Positions 53,463 through 64,000 of a DNA stretch of 64,000 nucleotides are shown piece after piece. Each line of letters opens with the position of its first letter. The stretch's first letter is position 1. The translations under genes and the position numbers were made by a program. Under the pieces are notes generated by a model. That model saw only the letters and a program-made list of their open reading frames with translations. It had not been told where the DNA came from and searched no databases. This DNA is from Carya illinoinensis (lineage: Eukaryota; Streptophyta; Magnoliopsida; Fagales; Juglandaceae): NCBI RefSeq assembly GCF_018687715.1, contig NC_056752.1:51740653-51804652 (forward strand). Direction: 5' to 3'.

Positions 53463-56400
53463 CTATCGCCTTTGGAAATTAAATGCCTTGATGGAGAAGG
53501 CAAAGATGAATCCAAAGAGCACTGCAAACCCAGCAACCACAACTGCCACGACTCCCAGAAAATCATGCCTGAATCCCAGATAACTTCTCAAATATTGTTC
53601 CACGGTTTGACCATTGTCCTCGAGTGTCTCTTGTATATCTCCAAATTGTGATACAACTAGTCCATACAAAGTCCAAGCAACTGGGCATGCCCAGTAATAC
53701 CATCTCCACCATATTGGGATCCTCTGTTTTTGGCAGAAAAAATGAGTTATGTAATGTTATCTAAATCTGTGCTGTTATTATAAACCGCAGATCAAAAGTT
53801 GCATATACTTACAGTTCGTGGGACGATGAATCCTGAAAACAGGTTCCATACGGCATAGAATGCTGAGGATACTATGGCAGCAATATGGTGGTTTGGTGTA
53901 AAAGCCACGCTCATCATGCCATAGAAGGTGAAGTAGAGCAATGTGAAGTACATGAAAAACATATACCAAAAGAATTTGGCTACGGTCCATTCGAATCCAA
54001 TCATTGCGTAAACTATAATGCCATATACTGCAGCTTGCATGAAAACATATGGGAGCTCAATTGCAACCTGGCGGTACATCAGATGAGAATTTTATCATTA
54101 CCTTTTACAAAGTTTTTGAGTTTTATGTATGAATTTGTGTGGAATATATGAACCTAGTTTACCTGTCCAAATGCATAAGGCAAGGCTGAATACATTCCAG
54201 CAGCTCTTTCTCTGTAGAAGACAGTTCGTTCAACAGCCACAACAGGTTGCACAGATGAAGCGTTTTGGACACCAAGGAAGAGAACAGCACAATACATGGA
54301 ACCCATCGCATTAAATAAATCTATTGTCTTCTTCCTGCAATTTGAAATGTAAAGGAAAATTAAAATGTTGCAATGATGTGTATGAACGTTGATAGAGTGG
54401 ATAAAATGTTTTTTTTTTTTTTTTTTTCTCGAGTTTTCCGGTAAAAATAACTTACGTCTTGGAGCCAAGGTCCCAGAACATTGTCCCAAATGTCAAGGCT
54501 ATGAATACTGTGAAGAGAAATCTCACGGCAGTATATGGTGGGTTACGCCAATAAGACAAGCGTTGTTTCCATAGGCAAGCCATGCACTGAGTCGAAAATG
54601 ACTGTGAAAACTGAGTCGGGAAATAGAGATCCTTTGAAGCTGGAGCAGGCTTGCTCAACTCTTTAATCAATGCTTTGTTCCTCCTGAGACATGCCACACA
54701 GCAAAAAGTTTCAGCCTAAACATCTAAGTTCTCAATAATGACGATGATCTTATACACTGATCCTCAAGATTGTAGCTTTTATTTTTTCTTCTTTTCAGTC
54801 ATACGATGTGATGAGCCAATTAAACACTGAACATACCTGTATAGATCCGAGTTTTTGTACAAATTGGTAAAGTCTACACCCAAAGCAAGTTCTTCCGATG
54901 GAGTCGTAACTTCCAACATCCAAGTTGCTGGATTATAGCCATCTTTAATTTTTCTGACTCCTTCAATGTTCTAGAAGCCGAAGAAAGGTACGTGTGTTAG
55001 GAAATTTACAAAATATCCAGATTTATGGACGTTTGGTCCTTTGGAATTGTGTATTTTTTCATTTCTGTAGCATCCTACCTCAAAATACTTGATAAGATGG
55101 CTAGAGTGGTGACCCAACGGCCCAACGTATATCTCTTGTCCTCCACGCTTCATTAGGAAAAGCTGCAATACATGTTTTTATATATACATCATGCTCAAGT
55201 CTACAAGAGAATCAACAAATGTTCACCTTGCTATCTGCAGATTATTTATGGTTCTCACCTCATCAAAAGCTTCAAATATGTCAATGCTTGGCTGATGGAT
55301 TGTGCACACAACAGTTCTTCCTGTGTCTACCGTGTTCCTAACCGTTCTCATGACAATTGCAGCAGCTCTTGCATCTAGACCTGAAGTTGGCTCATCCATA
55401 AATATTATGGAGGGGTTAGCCACAAGCTCGACTGCAATAGTGAGCCTCTTGCGCTGCTCGGTAGAAAGACCATTCACACCGGGCAACCCAACTAGTGCAT
55501 TCCTCAATGGGTTCAGCTCCACAAGCTCCATGACTTCCTCAATAAACATCTGCAACCATGTGTGATCAGAATCATGAATCTGGATTTTGGGTAATGGTAT
55601 TCAAACTCTGACTATAACATCATGTCTTTCATAATCTGACTATACACACACGACAGGGTGCAACATTAATAGTGCTCATTGAATTCTCTGCCGTGTGAAG
55701 AGAAGACAAGCTCAAATTTGACACGTGTGTGTGTAAACTTGGGCAAGAATCTCCAGGCTCCAGCATGAGCACAAGCCATGTTGTCAACTTCCCTTCAAGA
55801 AATAAGAAATAGCAACAAAAAAGTGAAACAAAGTTTTCTTTTAGATACCAACCTTTCTTGTTTCCGAATCAACATCAGAGGACAAGCGGAGCCATGCTGA
55901 ATAGACCAAGGACTCGTACACAGTAACATGAGGAGAATGAATGTCATTTTGCTCACAGTACCCAGAAATTCGAGCAAACGTTTCTTGCTTCTTTGGGTAC
56001 CCCGAAATTGTGATGCTCCCCTCAATATATCCACCAGTTTTCCTACCAGCCAGTACATCCATTAGAGTTGTTTTACCAGCACCGCTTACACCCATCAGAG
56101 CTGTGAGAACACCTGGCCTGAAAGCCCCACTCACACCCTTCAGAAGCACCAATTTATCCTCAATGACACCCTGCTCCATCATTTCCTGCATGTTCATTTG
56201 AACAAAATAAGGTCTCAAGTTCTCTTGTATTGACCTTTGACTTAAGTATTGTCCTGAAACGTTTTCGGTTCTAGTGTTCCTAAGATTTATGATTCAAGTC
56301 ACCTGTGGCATGTCTACAGAATATATAATGTCATCAAAGGTGATTGAATGCTGTTCAAATGGAAGGACCATTCCTCTTTTTCCGTTACGACTAGCCTCAA

Positions 56401-59400
56401 TTGCAAAGGATGACCTGGTGGAGTTACTTCCCCTCCTACTGTCACGTCCACTCCCTGCATATCAATTAAGTTCAATCAGACTCTAGGAGTAGTATGAGCT
56501 ATTTAAATACACACAAATATCTGTGTTATGAGCTGCAATAAAACTATTGACGCTCAAAAGTCACCAAGCATATTTGCAGCGTCTTACCTGTAGTTCTACG
56601 ATGATGACTTGAGCTGCTTTCTCTGCGTGTTAACTCTACGCCTTCTCCTGTACTACTCCCCTGTTCATCGCTTTCAGGTTCGTCTGATTTTACAGCCTGT
56701 GACTTCCCGAATGCTGCACCGTCAAATATAATACACTATCAATACAAAAGCTACTACATTTAGAAGGCTTAAAAGTGGAAAAGATGGAAATACGCACGGT
56801 TAAGATAGGCGAGGGAGAAGGTGAAACCGATGTTGAATAGTATGATGAATCCAAACGATGCTCCCACGCCTATCCAATACCAATATGCTTGAGGGAAGAA
56901 CCCGCGCGACTTCATCACTGTAACTCCCAGTGGTTCGCTTGTGTTTGTGTTTGTGTTTAGGAGAACCTTTAAAGGTCAAATTTAATCAAGCATTAGCTTT
57001 ATTTCAAGCGGTACAGATCATAATTGTTCATAAGAAATAGTTCAAGAAATTACCTTTTTCCAATTGTTTCCCAGGAACTCGTTAACTAATATTGCATTTT
57101 GGCCGTACATCAAAGGCGATATCCAGTAACCCCATATCCACCATTTCTTTACATCCTCTGTAGAAGCAAAGCGAAGGGAAGAAAAGGAGCATTCTTTAAT
57201 GTATGGTGGATATAACGGGTAAAAAATGTTAAAAAACTAATTTCTCAGTTCAATATATCGTTACCTCTGGAGAGGATAAAGCCACCCAAGGCAAAGAGCA
57301 AGAGCAGTGCAAATGACCCAAAAGTATTAGCAATAATCATGTTCCTACCCATTGCTGCAATAAATCGGAAGAGTGCAGAGGCCATCTGGTTCACGAGTAC
57401 TAGCAAAAAGTATTGCCTAAACAACCTGCAATACGTACATTTCCAAATATTAGGAAACACAAACTTGGGTAAAACAGTTTGTTTCTAAATGTGCAACAAA
57501 TTCGTTGTACATACCTCCCGACATTTGGATCAAATCCAATGACATAGTAGGTCATGAAGACCCAGACAGCAACTTCCAAAAAGGTTATTGGGATTTTAAG
57601 GATCCATGTTGGAAGAGCATATACCCATGAAGGATAGAAGAGGAGGTCCCTTTGCTTGTAAAAAACAGGAAGCTTTATAATGGTCATGGACAACTCTGAC
57701 ATTCCATTAAACATAATCATAACCACTGTGTAAAACAAAGCACCCAAATAGATTGTTCCATCGGTTGAATCACGACGAGGCATCTTCGTCCGTAGGAAAA
57801 TTGTCATTGCAATCAGTGCCATAAGGAAAAGCTAAAAAAGAGGGACGAAAGCAGAGTCAATATCCTGTTTAACAGAAAAATGAAAGCAATACCAAGTAAA
57901 ATTTAACTTACTTGTGATAGCTTGAAGACGTAAACAAACGAATTCCTCTTCATCAGTAAGTATTCTCTTGCGAAGGAAGCTTTTAACAGTTCCTTCTTAC
58001 TAACACCATACGTTTTGGTTGTCAAGGCAGCTGGGTGACTTTTTGTCTTGTCATATGGAGTTGAAAGTTCATCTCCTATTCTTCTTCCCACATGGAATGA
58101 TTGGAATGCCTCAGCAAATTCCCTTACTGTGACAAAACTGTAAGGCGCATCTCTGCGTGCCCAATACTGCTCCTGATCCTTCCTTGATGTCACCTGTGAC
58201 CAAATGATAAGAAACAAATAACAGGCATGAGACTCCACATGTAAGGCTCGCCATGACTTGTTGAGGTTCTTCGGCTAACTCCATTCATTTTGCTTTGTCC
58301 GAACAATTAATTGCCCATTATTAGTAAGAATGAGACCATCAAAGTCTAGATTTACACAAACCTCTTGCAGAAAGTCAGCCACACCTTTCCTGTCAGGACA
58401 TTTAAATCCCATGGATTCAAAAAACTCGAGAACGTTTTCACGGGGTCCCTGGTACACAATATAGCCATCAGAGAGGAGAATAATGTCATCAAAAAGATCG
58501 TAAGTCTCCGGTGCTGGCTGCAGTAGAGAGATGACTGCTGTCCCATCCAGAATGTGAACATACTGCCTGAGCGAATTAACAATTTGGAAAGTTGTCGAGC
58601 TGTCCAATCCGGTAGATATTTCGTCCATAAACAATGCCTTTGCTGGTCCGACCAGCATTTCCCCTGTAATTTGACTTGCGCAGATTATCATACAGGCAAC
58701 TCATATGAAAGAAAGTGAATTTCATTTGCCATACATCTTCGAGTACCTGTCGTAACACGCTTCCTTTGACCACCCGAGATACCCCTCAACATTTCATCTC
58801 CTACCATGGTATCAGCACACACTTCTAAACCCAAAACCTGAAAGTTCGAGGAAGCACATTAAAGACACTGAAGGATATGATTCCCTAAATCCTATTAAGT
58901 AATGATCATTTTCTAAAATGCAGAACTCAAACGACAAATGAGCAATATTATACCTTCAATATATAATCTGTCGCCACATCAGCCTCCTGGCCTTCAGTTG
59001 TTGCAGCCTGATAAATCAGAAGCAAATACAGAACAGAAAGCCATCATCACTTACTATAAAACTTTATTATGTTAAAAAACCAAATTAATTACTATTCAAT
59101 CAACAATTGACCAAAAGCCTCAGTCATGCTATAGATTACAGTTGCAAGCAGTGTTTGGGGCATTAGTTCTGGAATCCTAGATATAAATAATGGCCAATAG
59201 CTTCTGCCTCACCTTCATGTAGATATCGACATCTGGATCTGGTTTGATATTTGCCTCTTTTTCTCTTCTAGACAACTCTGCTAGCATATCTGCAGATTTC
59301 AAAAATATATAATAGTCATTATTTGTATGTTACAAATTACTTGTGGCAAAATTTTATATTCAAGGAAAGCTAACAAATGAAAATAGTGATCCCACAAGAT

Positions 59401-60658
59401 AATTTACTAACCATAGCGTGACCCGACCCCTTGGCACCTTGCTGAGAAGGCCAAGGTTTCCCTTACAGTCATTTCTCCTATATGGAGATCATATTGACTG
59501 ATATAAGCCGCAGTTCTCGGAGGTACAAACTCTCTCATGTCGTGGCCGTTATAAGTCACCCTCCCAGAAAACTGAAATGAGGAGTCGCGGTTTTCTAGTT
59601 AGAGATGAGATTGAAGTGCCCAAACAGAGCTAAGAAACGAAAATCCAAGAAAGGATTGAAGCTGAAACGGTATTATTTTCACCTTTAGAGTTGGGTCAAG
59701 CTTTCCAGCCAGAGCTAGTAAGAGTGTTGTCTTCCCAGAACTTGGAGGACCCAAAAGCAAAGTCATTCTGTCAATTAAATGTGCACAAAATGAAACATGG
59801 GTTTCAGAAATACAGTATTTAATCTTAATATCCAGAATCCAATTCATGATCTCAGATGAGGATGTTTTCTCACCTCCTAGGCTTTATGACTCCAGTAACA
59901 TCTTTGAGGATAGACAAATGTTTCTTTTGACTTGAAAAAATATGGAAGAAACTCAAGAACCCCTGCCAAGTGTAAATTCAAGAACAACTTAATTAACAAA
60001 AACGCTTAAAAATATATGAATGTGTCATGGTATATAGTTCGCAAACGGTTACCTCCAGTATATTGACAGAGAAGTTAAAGAACGTAGGCAAAGCTCTGCT
60101 TCCTACAAGAGCCTCTGCCTCAACATTCACGTGCTCAAACCGGACTTCGATTGTTGGAAGATCAATCCCAACTCTGAGAGATTCCCAGAAACAAGAAAAT
60201 CCGTTACGGTACTGAAGAAATTGCGTACGAAAGCTAAGTGCACTTGAAGAAATACGTTAACTCCATTACGTTACCATGAAAACTTACGATAAAAAAATAA
60301 TAAAACAAGGCGTAAATTGGCAGAGCTCTCACCTATCTATCCGATTCCTGACCTTGAACAAGAACTTCTCATTATCCTCTTCGGCTAATTTCACCAACCT
60401 CTCAAGCAGTTTCTTCCTTTCTTCTAATCCGATATTCTGTAAATCGACTTCAATGGCCTCACCTCTTGAAGTGGTTAGTATACCTTTTCTTAGTCGATCA
60501 AAAGTAGGAAGCTTCTCGAGGGCAGCCCATTTGAGAGCTTCTTCATCATCTTCTTCTCGCGAAGACATCGAGAAAACGTCCGCAGCATTATTCCTCCATA
60601 CCGACGAATTCCGTAATCGTAAACTACCAGAGGCCCTGTAAATGTCACTGGTATCCAT
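53463..60658 (-). CDS. Pleiotropic drug resistance (PDR1-like) full-size ABCG transporter, locus D
   Basis: Second complete PDR gene, predicted plasma-membrane ATP-driven transporter; substrate unknown. Exons: 60333-60658, 60053-60173, 59874-59962, 59683-59767, 59412-59571, 59213-59289, 58954-59007, 58747-58837, 58362-58663, 57912-58193, 57515-57831, 57265-57425, 57054-57157, 56798-56966, 56588-56713, 56303-56454, 55853-56185, 55259-55549, 55079-55162, 54837-54970, 54456-54683, 54163-54334, 53813-54067, 53463-53723. Phases join throughout: 4374 nt, 1457 residues. NBD1: GPPSSGKT 185-192, ISGGQ 324-328, Walker B LFMDE ending 349. First membrane domain roughly 520-780. NBD2: GVSGAGKT 904-911, LSTEQ 1011-1015, IIFMDE ending 1036. 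Second membrane domain about 1180-1457, ending AFNFQRR as in Arabidopsis ABCG40-type proteins. The start is [10 protein letters not shown], followed by the conserved [15 protein letters not shown] block. All introns are GT-AG and short, with no foreign insertion. Confidence 0.95.
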
Positions 60659-61459
60659 TTTTAGAGCCTTGAATCAAGATTACTGCTGCTAAAGCACCTC
60701 AAACCCACCAAAACCCAGAAATATTTCTTCAGGATTTACTCGAACATGGTATGGGTAAAAATAGCAAAGATAAGTCCACCCAACCCAGAATTGTTCCTCT
60801 AGGCAAACTAGCCGAAGGTTTCAAACTCTATGTACAGGAACCCACGCAACAATACATAAGAATTATCCACTCTGCAGGGTAGAGAACGCCACAAAAAAGA
60901 AAAAAGAAAGAAAAACTACTTAAATAACTACCCAATTAAAATATTAAAACTACACAAAGCTATCCTAATAACACTCTGTATCTCTGAAAAAAGCTGATGA
61001 CAGACAGATCAGAATGTAAGTATTTATGTATGTTGGTTCAACTTTTCGTTCTCCTACCAGTACTAACAACGAATATAAATGCTGCATTGGTCTTTTTATT
61101 TTTATACTTCATTTACTTCCTTATTTCTTTTTATTTTTTTTACATTTCAGTATAAATTCTTTTTATTTTTTATCATTTAAAACACATCTATTTTATTTTT
61201 AAAAAAATCTTGAAAATATTATTTATCCAATTTTTTTATATTTAATTTTATTTCTAATTTTTATTTAACTTATATAATTTTATTTTTTATTTATACGATT
61301 GAATTATATTACATTATATAAAAAAATATATAGATATTATAAATTTATTGGTAAAAATGAAATATTTAAATGATATAAAAAAATAAATAAATTATTATAT
61401 GATTTATTGTAAAAGTTAATGTATAATGCAAGGGACAGAGTGCTATAATTTTTAGAGTT

Positions 61460-61655
61460 CTATTTGATAAGTGAGATGAAAATTTTGAATTTAAGATGAA
61501 ATATTATTTTAATATTATTATTATTTTGGAATTTAAAAAAGTTAAGAAAAAGTTAAATTATTTATTATATTTTATATAAAAATTTGAAAAAATTATAATA
61601 ATGAGATGAGAATTTTAAATTTGAAATAAAAATTTTTATTTACCAGACCTAACCT
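61460..61655. mobile_element. Possible MITE, diverged
   Basis: A segment from TCTATTTGATAAGTGAGATG to TTTACCAGACC with an AT-rich core and the GAGATGAGAATTTT motif, similar in style to the element at 5339-5646. Terminal repeats are weak, so this is tentative. Confidence 0.3.
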
Positions 61656-62592
61656 TTGAAAACAGGAGCTAGAGAAAACAAGACCAAAAATAAAAATAAA
61701 ATAAAATAATAAGTTATTGCCATTCTGGATGGGCCCTTTATCAGTCTATGGACTGTGAACGCAGGCGCCACCTTTTGTTGACCAAAGTTTCAAATATTCC
61801 CAGTAAACAATCCAAACTATCCAGTCTTCCTGTTCATAGTCTGCATTTCTAGACCGACCGCAAAAGTCCAGGAACAAAGTTTAAAAAGAGTAGAGGATCA
61901 TCTTCTTTAAAGACTTTTGATTTTTTTAAGTAAGGTAATCAAACGGAACATGGGCATCAAGCTACAGCGGGGGAAGATAGTTCAAGAAATATAAAAGATT
62001 GAGATCTACATTTTCTTAATAGTATAATTCGGTGCAATAGTTTAATTGGATCACGGAAGGGAAGGGGACGGCCTGCATTTTAATTTATTTTAGAATCAAT
62101 GACTTCATGAATGACCCTATCACTCTTCAATTATTTGTAATTTTTAATGTTTTAGTACACGCTACCTTAAATTATTCTTGTACGTCTCTTATTAAAATTT
62201 TAATGTTTCTTGGACCTCACACCGCTATTTTATTAGTCCCCTCTTCGGTTTGGTTGAATAACATGAACCTGGATCTAATTTGTTGAATCGATTCTTTGTT
62301 TATTTTTATTCATTATATCCAATTTATATTTATTACATTCAAAAATGTCACGGACAAGGGTCCTTAACTGGGACATTCTTAAATTTAATGCAAAATTGTC
62401 CTAATACTTGGAATAGAAAATTCTAAAGGTAGTTGGTGGGTGGTCTGATATATAGACAGATTACATGTTGCTTTCCAAAATAAATGTATTAAAAATATTT
62501 ACACAATATATTTAAAAAAAAAAAAAAAACATTTTAGATAGCTATATTTTGAACAAGTGATATGTATGTGTAGGGCTATTCTAAATTTACTC

Positions 62593-62685
62593 ACCTGTCT
62601 TTTTCTTTTTTGTTTTATTTTATACGCCACCAGTCTGTCTTTTTCTTTTTTGTTTTATTTTATACGCCACCAATCTGTCTTTTTG
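62593..62685. repeat. 40 bp tandem repeat, two full copies and a partial
   Basis: The unit CTGTCTTTTTCTTTTTTGTT, followed by TTATTTTATACGCCACCA, is repeated with an exact 40 bp step (TTTTCTTTTT at 62601 and 62641), and CTGTCTTTTT starts a third unit. Confidence 0.9.
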
Positions 62686-63111
62686 TAAATCAAACTTTGA
62701 CTCTTGACTTTAGACGAAACTTGATTATCATTTTAGAAACATAAACGTGCTGTAATTATTTTTAAAAAAATAAATAAATAAATAATTTATATGAAAAAAA
62801 ACTTAATTTTTTAATAATAAATTTTATTTTTTTAAATAATTATATAATATTTATATATTTTATAACTGTACATCATATTAGTCGTTCATATTTCATACTT
62901 GCACGAATGTCTAATGTATGAAATCAGCACCGACATAATGGTGAAAGTGTCAACATTGTCTAGATTTTACTTGCAATTAAAAAAAATGGAAAATTTATGT
63001 ATTTTGGTTCTTCCTCTCGTGAAAAGATTAACTTTTTTTGAGAAAAAAATGCAAGTAGTTAAATTATTGTGGTCAAAATGTTTCGTCATTAAAACACGAG
63101 GTTGGACTAAA

Positions 63112-63149
63112 ATAGAGAGAGAGGGGGAGAGAGAGAGAGAGAGAGAGAG
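63112..63149. repeat. GA microsatellite
   Basis: AGAGAGAGGGGGAGAGAGAG and following GA units to a GGGGGGG run; variable-length simple sequence. Confidence 0.9.
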
Positions 63150-63623
63150 GGGGGGAAAGTCTACCCATTTGCTCCCCTCGTACAGGGCGTGCCCTGACTT
63201 TTTGACTACATTGCGCTTCCAGGAAAATGGTGGGCAGTTTCCCTCACGTGGCTGCTTTGGTATTGCAGTGGTGATAGCGACGAGTAATTATAAATTATAT
63301 ATATATATAATATTATTAGGAAATAAATTCACAACTTGAATAGTTCTTTAAATAAAATTTTACAAAAATTTTTTAATTATTTTTTGTTTACATTTTCATA
63401 ATTATTTAAATTATTTTTAAAATTGTTACTTAAAACTATAATAAATATGAATATGAAAAAATGTAAATAATTAGAGGAAGAAATTATTTTATTTATCAAA
63501 ATAAGTTATTTATAAAAAATTATTTAAAGACGAATAGTGACTTCTCATATTTTGAGAGTTATTATCCATATCCAAAATTTTTTCCCGAAAATAAAGAATG
63601 CAGATCAAGAAGGATTAAGGTCA

Positions 63624-63790
63624 AAAATTTAAATATTTTTCTAAACAGTTCTTCTAGATGCAGTCGTTTGCAGGAGTTTACATAGAGTCGGCTGATGTGG
63701 ATAATCAAAAAATTAAATATTTTTCTAAACAGTTATTTTAGATGTAATTATTTGAAGGAGTCTGCGTACAGTCGACTGACGTGAATGATG
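63624..63790. repeat. Diverged 84 bp tandem duplication
   Basis: AAATATTTTTCTAAACAGTT occurs at 63631 and 63715; downstream both copies carry TAGATG.A.T..TTTG.AGGAGT and AGTCG.CTGA.GTG.AT. Non-coding. Confidence 0.8.
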
Positions 63791-64000
63791 TCACATCAAA
63801 ATTAAAAAAGACAAAAACAAACAAAAAAATAAATCCGAACATACAGAGTTCATCAAAGAATAATACGCATAGAGCCTTCAATCCAAAGCCTTCGTCCATG
63901 GCATTTTCTTCCAAATTTCATCGCAAACACATAGGATTTTCATGACATTTGCAAATATGCTAGTTGAGAAAGAAATGATTTTTTCCATTTGATTGACGAG

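Larger units (their letters stand above)
60659..64000. other. Upstream region of locus D and intergenic DNA
   Basis: No gene supported. The first 400 bases should hold the promoter and leader of locus D, but no clear TATA box or G-box stands out. Further on: a MITE-like stretch (61460-61655), a 40 bp tandem repeat (62593-62685), a GA microsatellite (63112-63149) and a diverged 84 bp tandem pair (63624-63790). The frame at 62899-63339 runs through the GA repeat and has no family features. Confidence 0.55.

Noticed and set aside
62899..63339. A 146-codon plus-strand frame upstream of locus D
   Set aside because: It runs through a GA microsatellite and AT-rich DNA and has no domain.
1..64000. 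CRISPR arrays, tRNA and rRNA genes
   Set aside because: Tandem repeats present have no spacer structure, and no cloverleaf or rRNA sequence was recognised by eye; a covariance-model search would be decisive for tRNAs.

Overview
The window is nuclear DNA of a flowering plant: AT-rich intergenic DNA, multi-exon genes with GT-AG introns, full-size PDR-type ABCG transporters (a class of plants and fungi) and several Ty1/copia LTR retrotransposons with tRNA-iMet primer sites. A core eudicot, probably woody, is the best guess; a Fagales/Juglandaceae flavour of the small AT-rich MITE-like repeats is only an impression. No bacterial or organellar genes were seen.

Layout. (1) 1-4107: 3' part of a large SIRE/Maximus-type copia element, with reverse transcriptase/RNase H, then two related coiled-coil ORFs on the opposite strand, then a 1340 bp LTR. 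(2) 4108-11737: AT-rich intergenic DNA with MITE-like elements, tandem duplications and a long palindrome. (3) 11738-38811: a minus-strand array of PDR transporter sequences: a 3'-terminal fragment (locus A, 11738-13446), a complete gene (locus B, 14820-23800), a small scrambled relic (29290-29725) and a 5'-truncated pseudogene (locus C, 29871-38811) whose intron holds a copia element (31154-36350, target duplication GTCAA). (4) 42041-52795: a minus-strand copia element (target duplication CATTT) whose downstream LTR was split by a second, plus-strand copia element (42088-47349, target duplication GGAGA). (5) 53463-60658: a second complete PDR gene (locus D). (6) 60659-64000: intergenic DNA upstream of D, with short tandem repeats.

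Loci B and D each resolve into 24 exons with consistent phases and no internal stop, giving 1454 and 1457 residues in NBD1-TMD1-NBD2-TMD2 order. Nineteen of the 24 exons have the same length in both; all length changes are multiples of three and fall in exons 1, 14, 15, 16 and 24. A, C and the relic look like decayed duplicates. The two intact proteins are expected to be plasma-membrane exporters or importers of specialised metabolites or hormones; the substrate cannot be read from the sequence.

The three copia polyproteins that lie wholly inside the window are broken by in-frame stops only, without frameshifts: six stops in the element inside locus C, one in each nested element. The least expected feature is the pair of opposite-strand coiled-coil ORFs in the SIRE-type element, which appear to be copies of each other.
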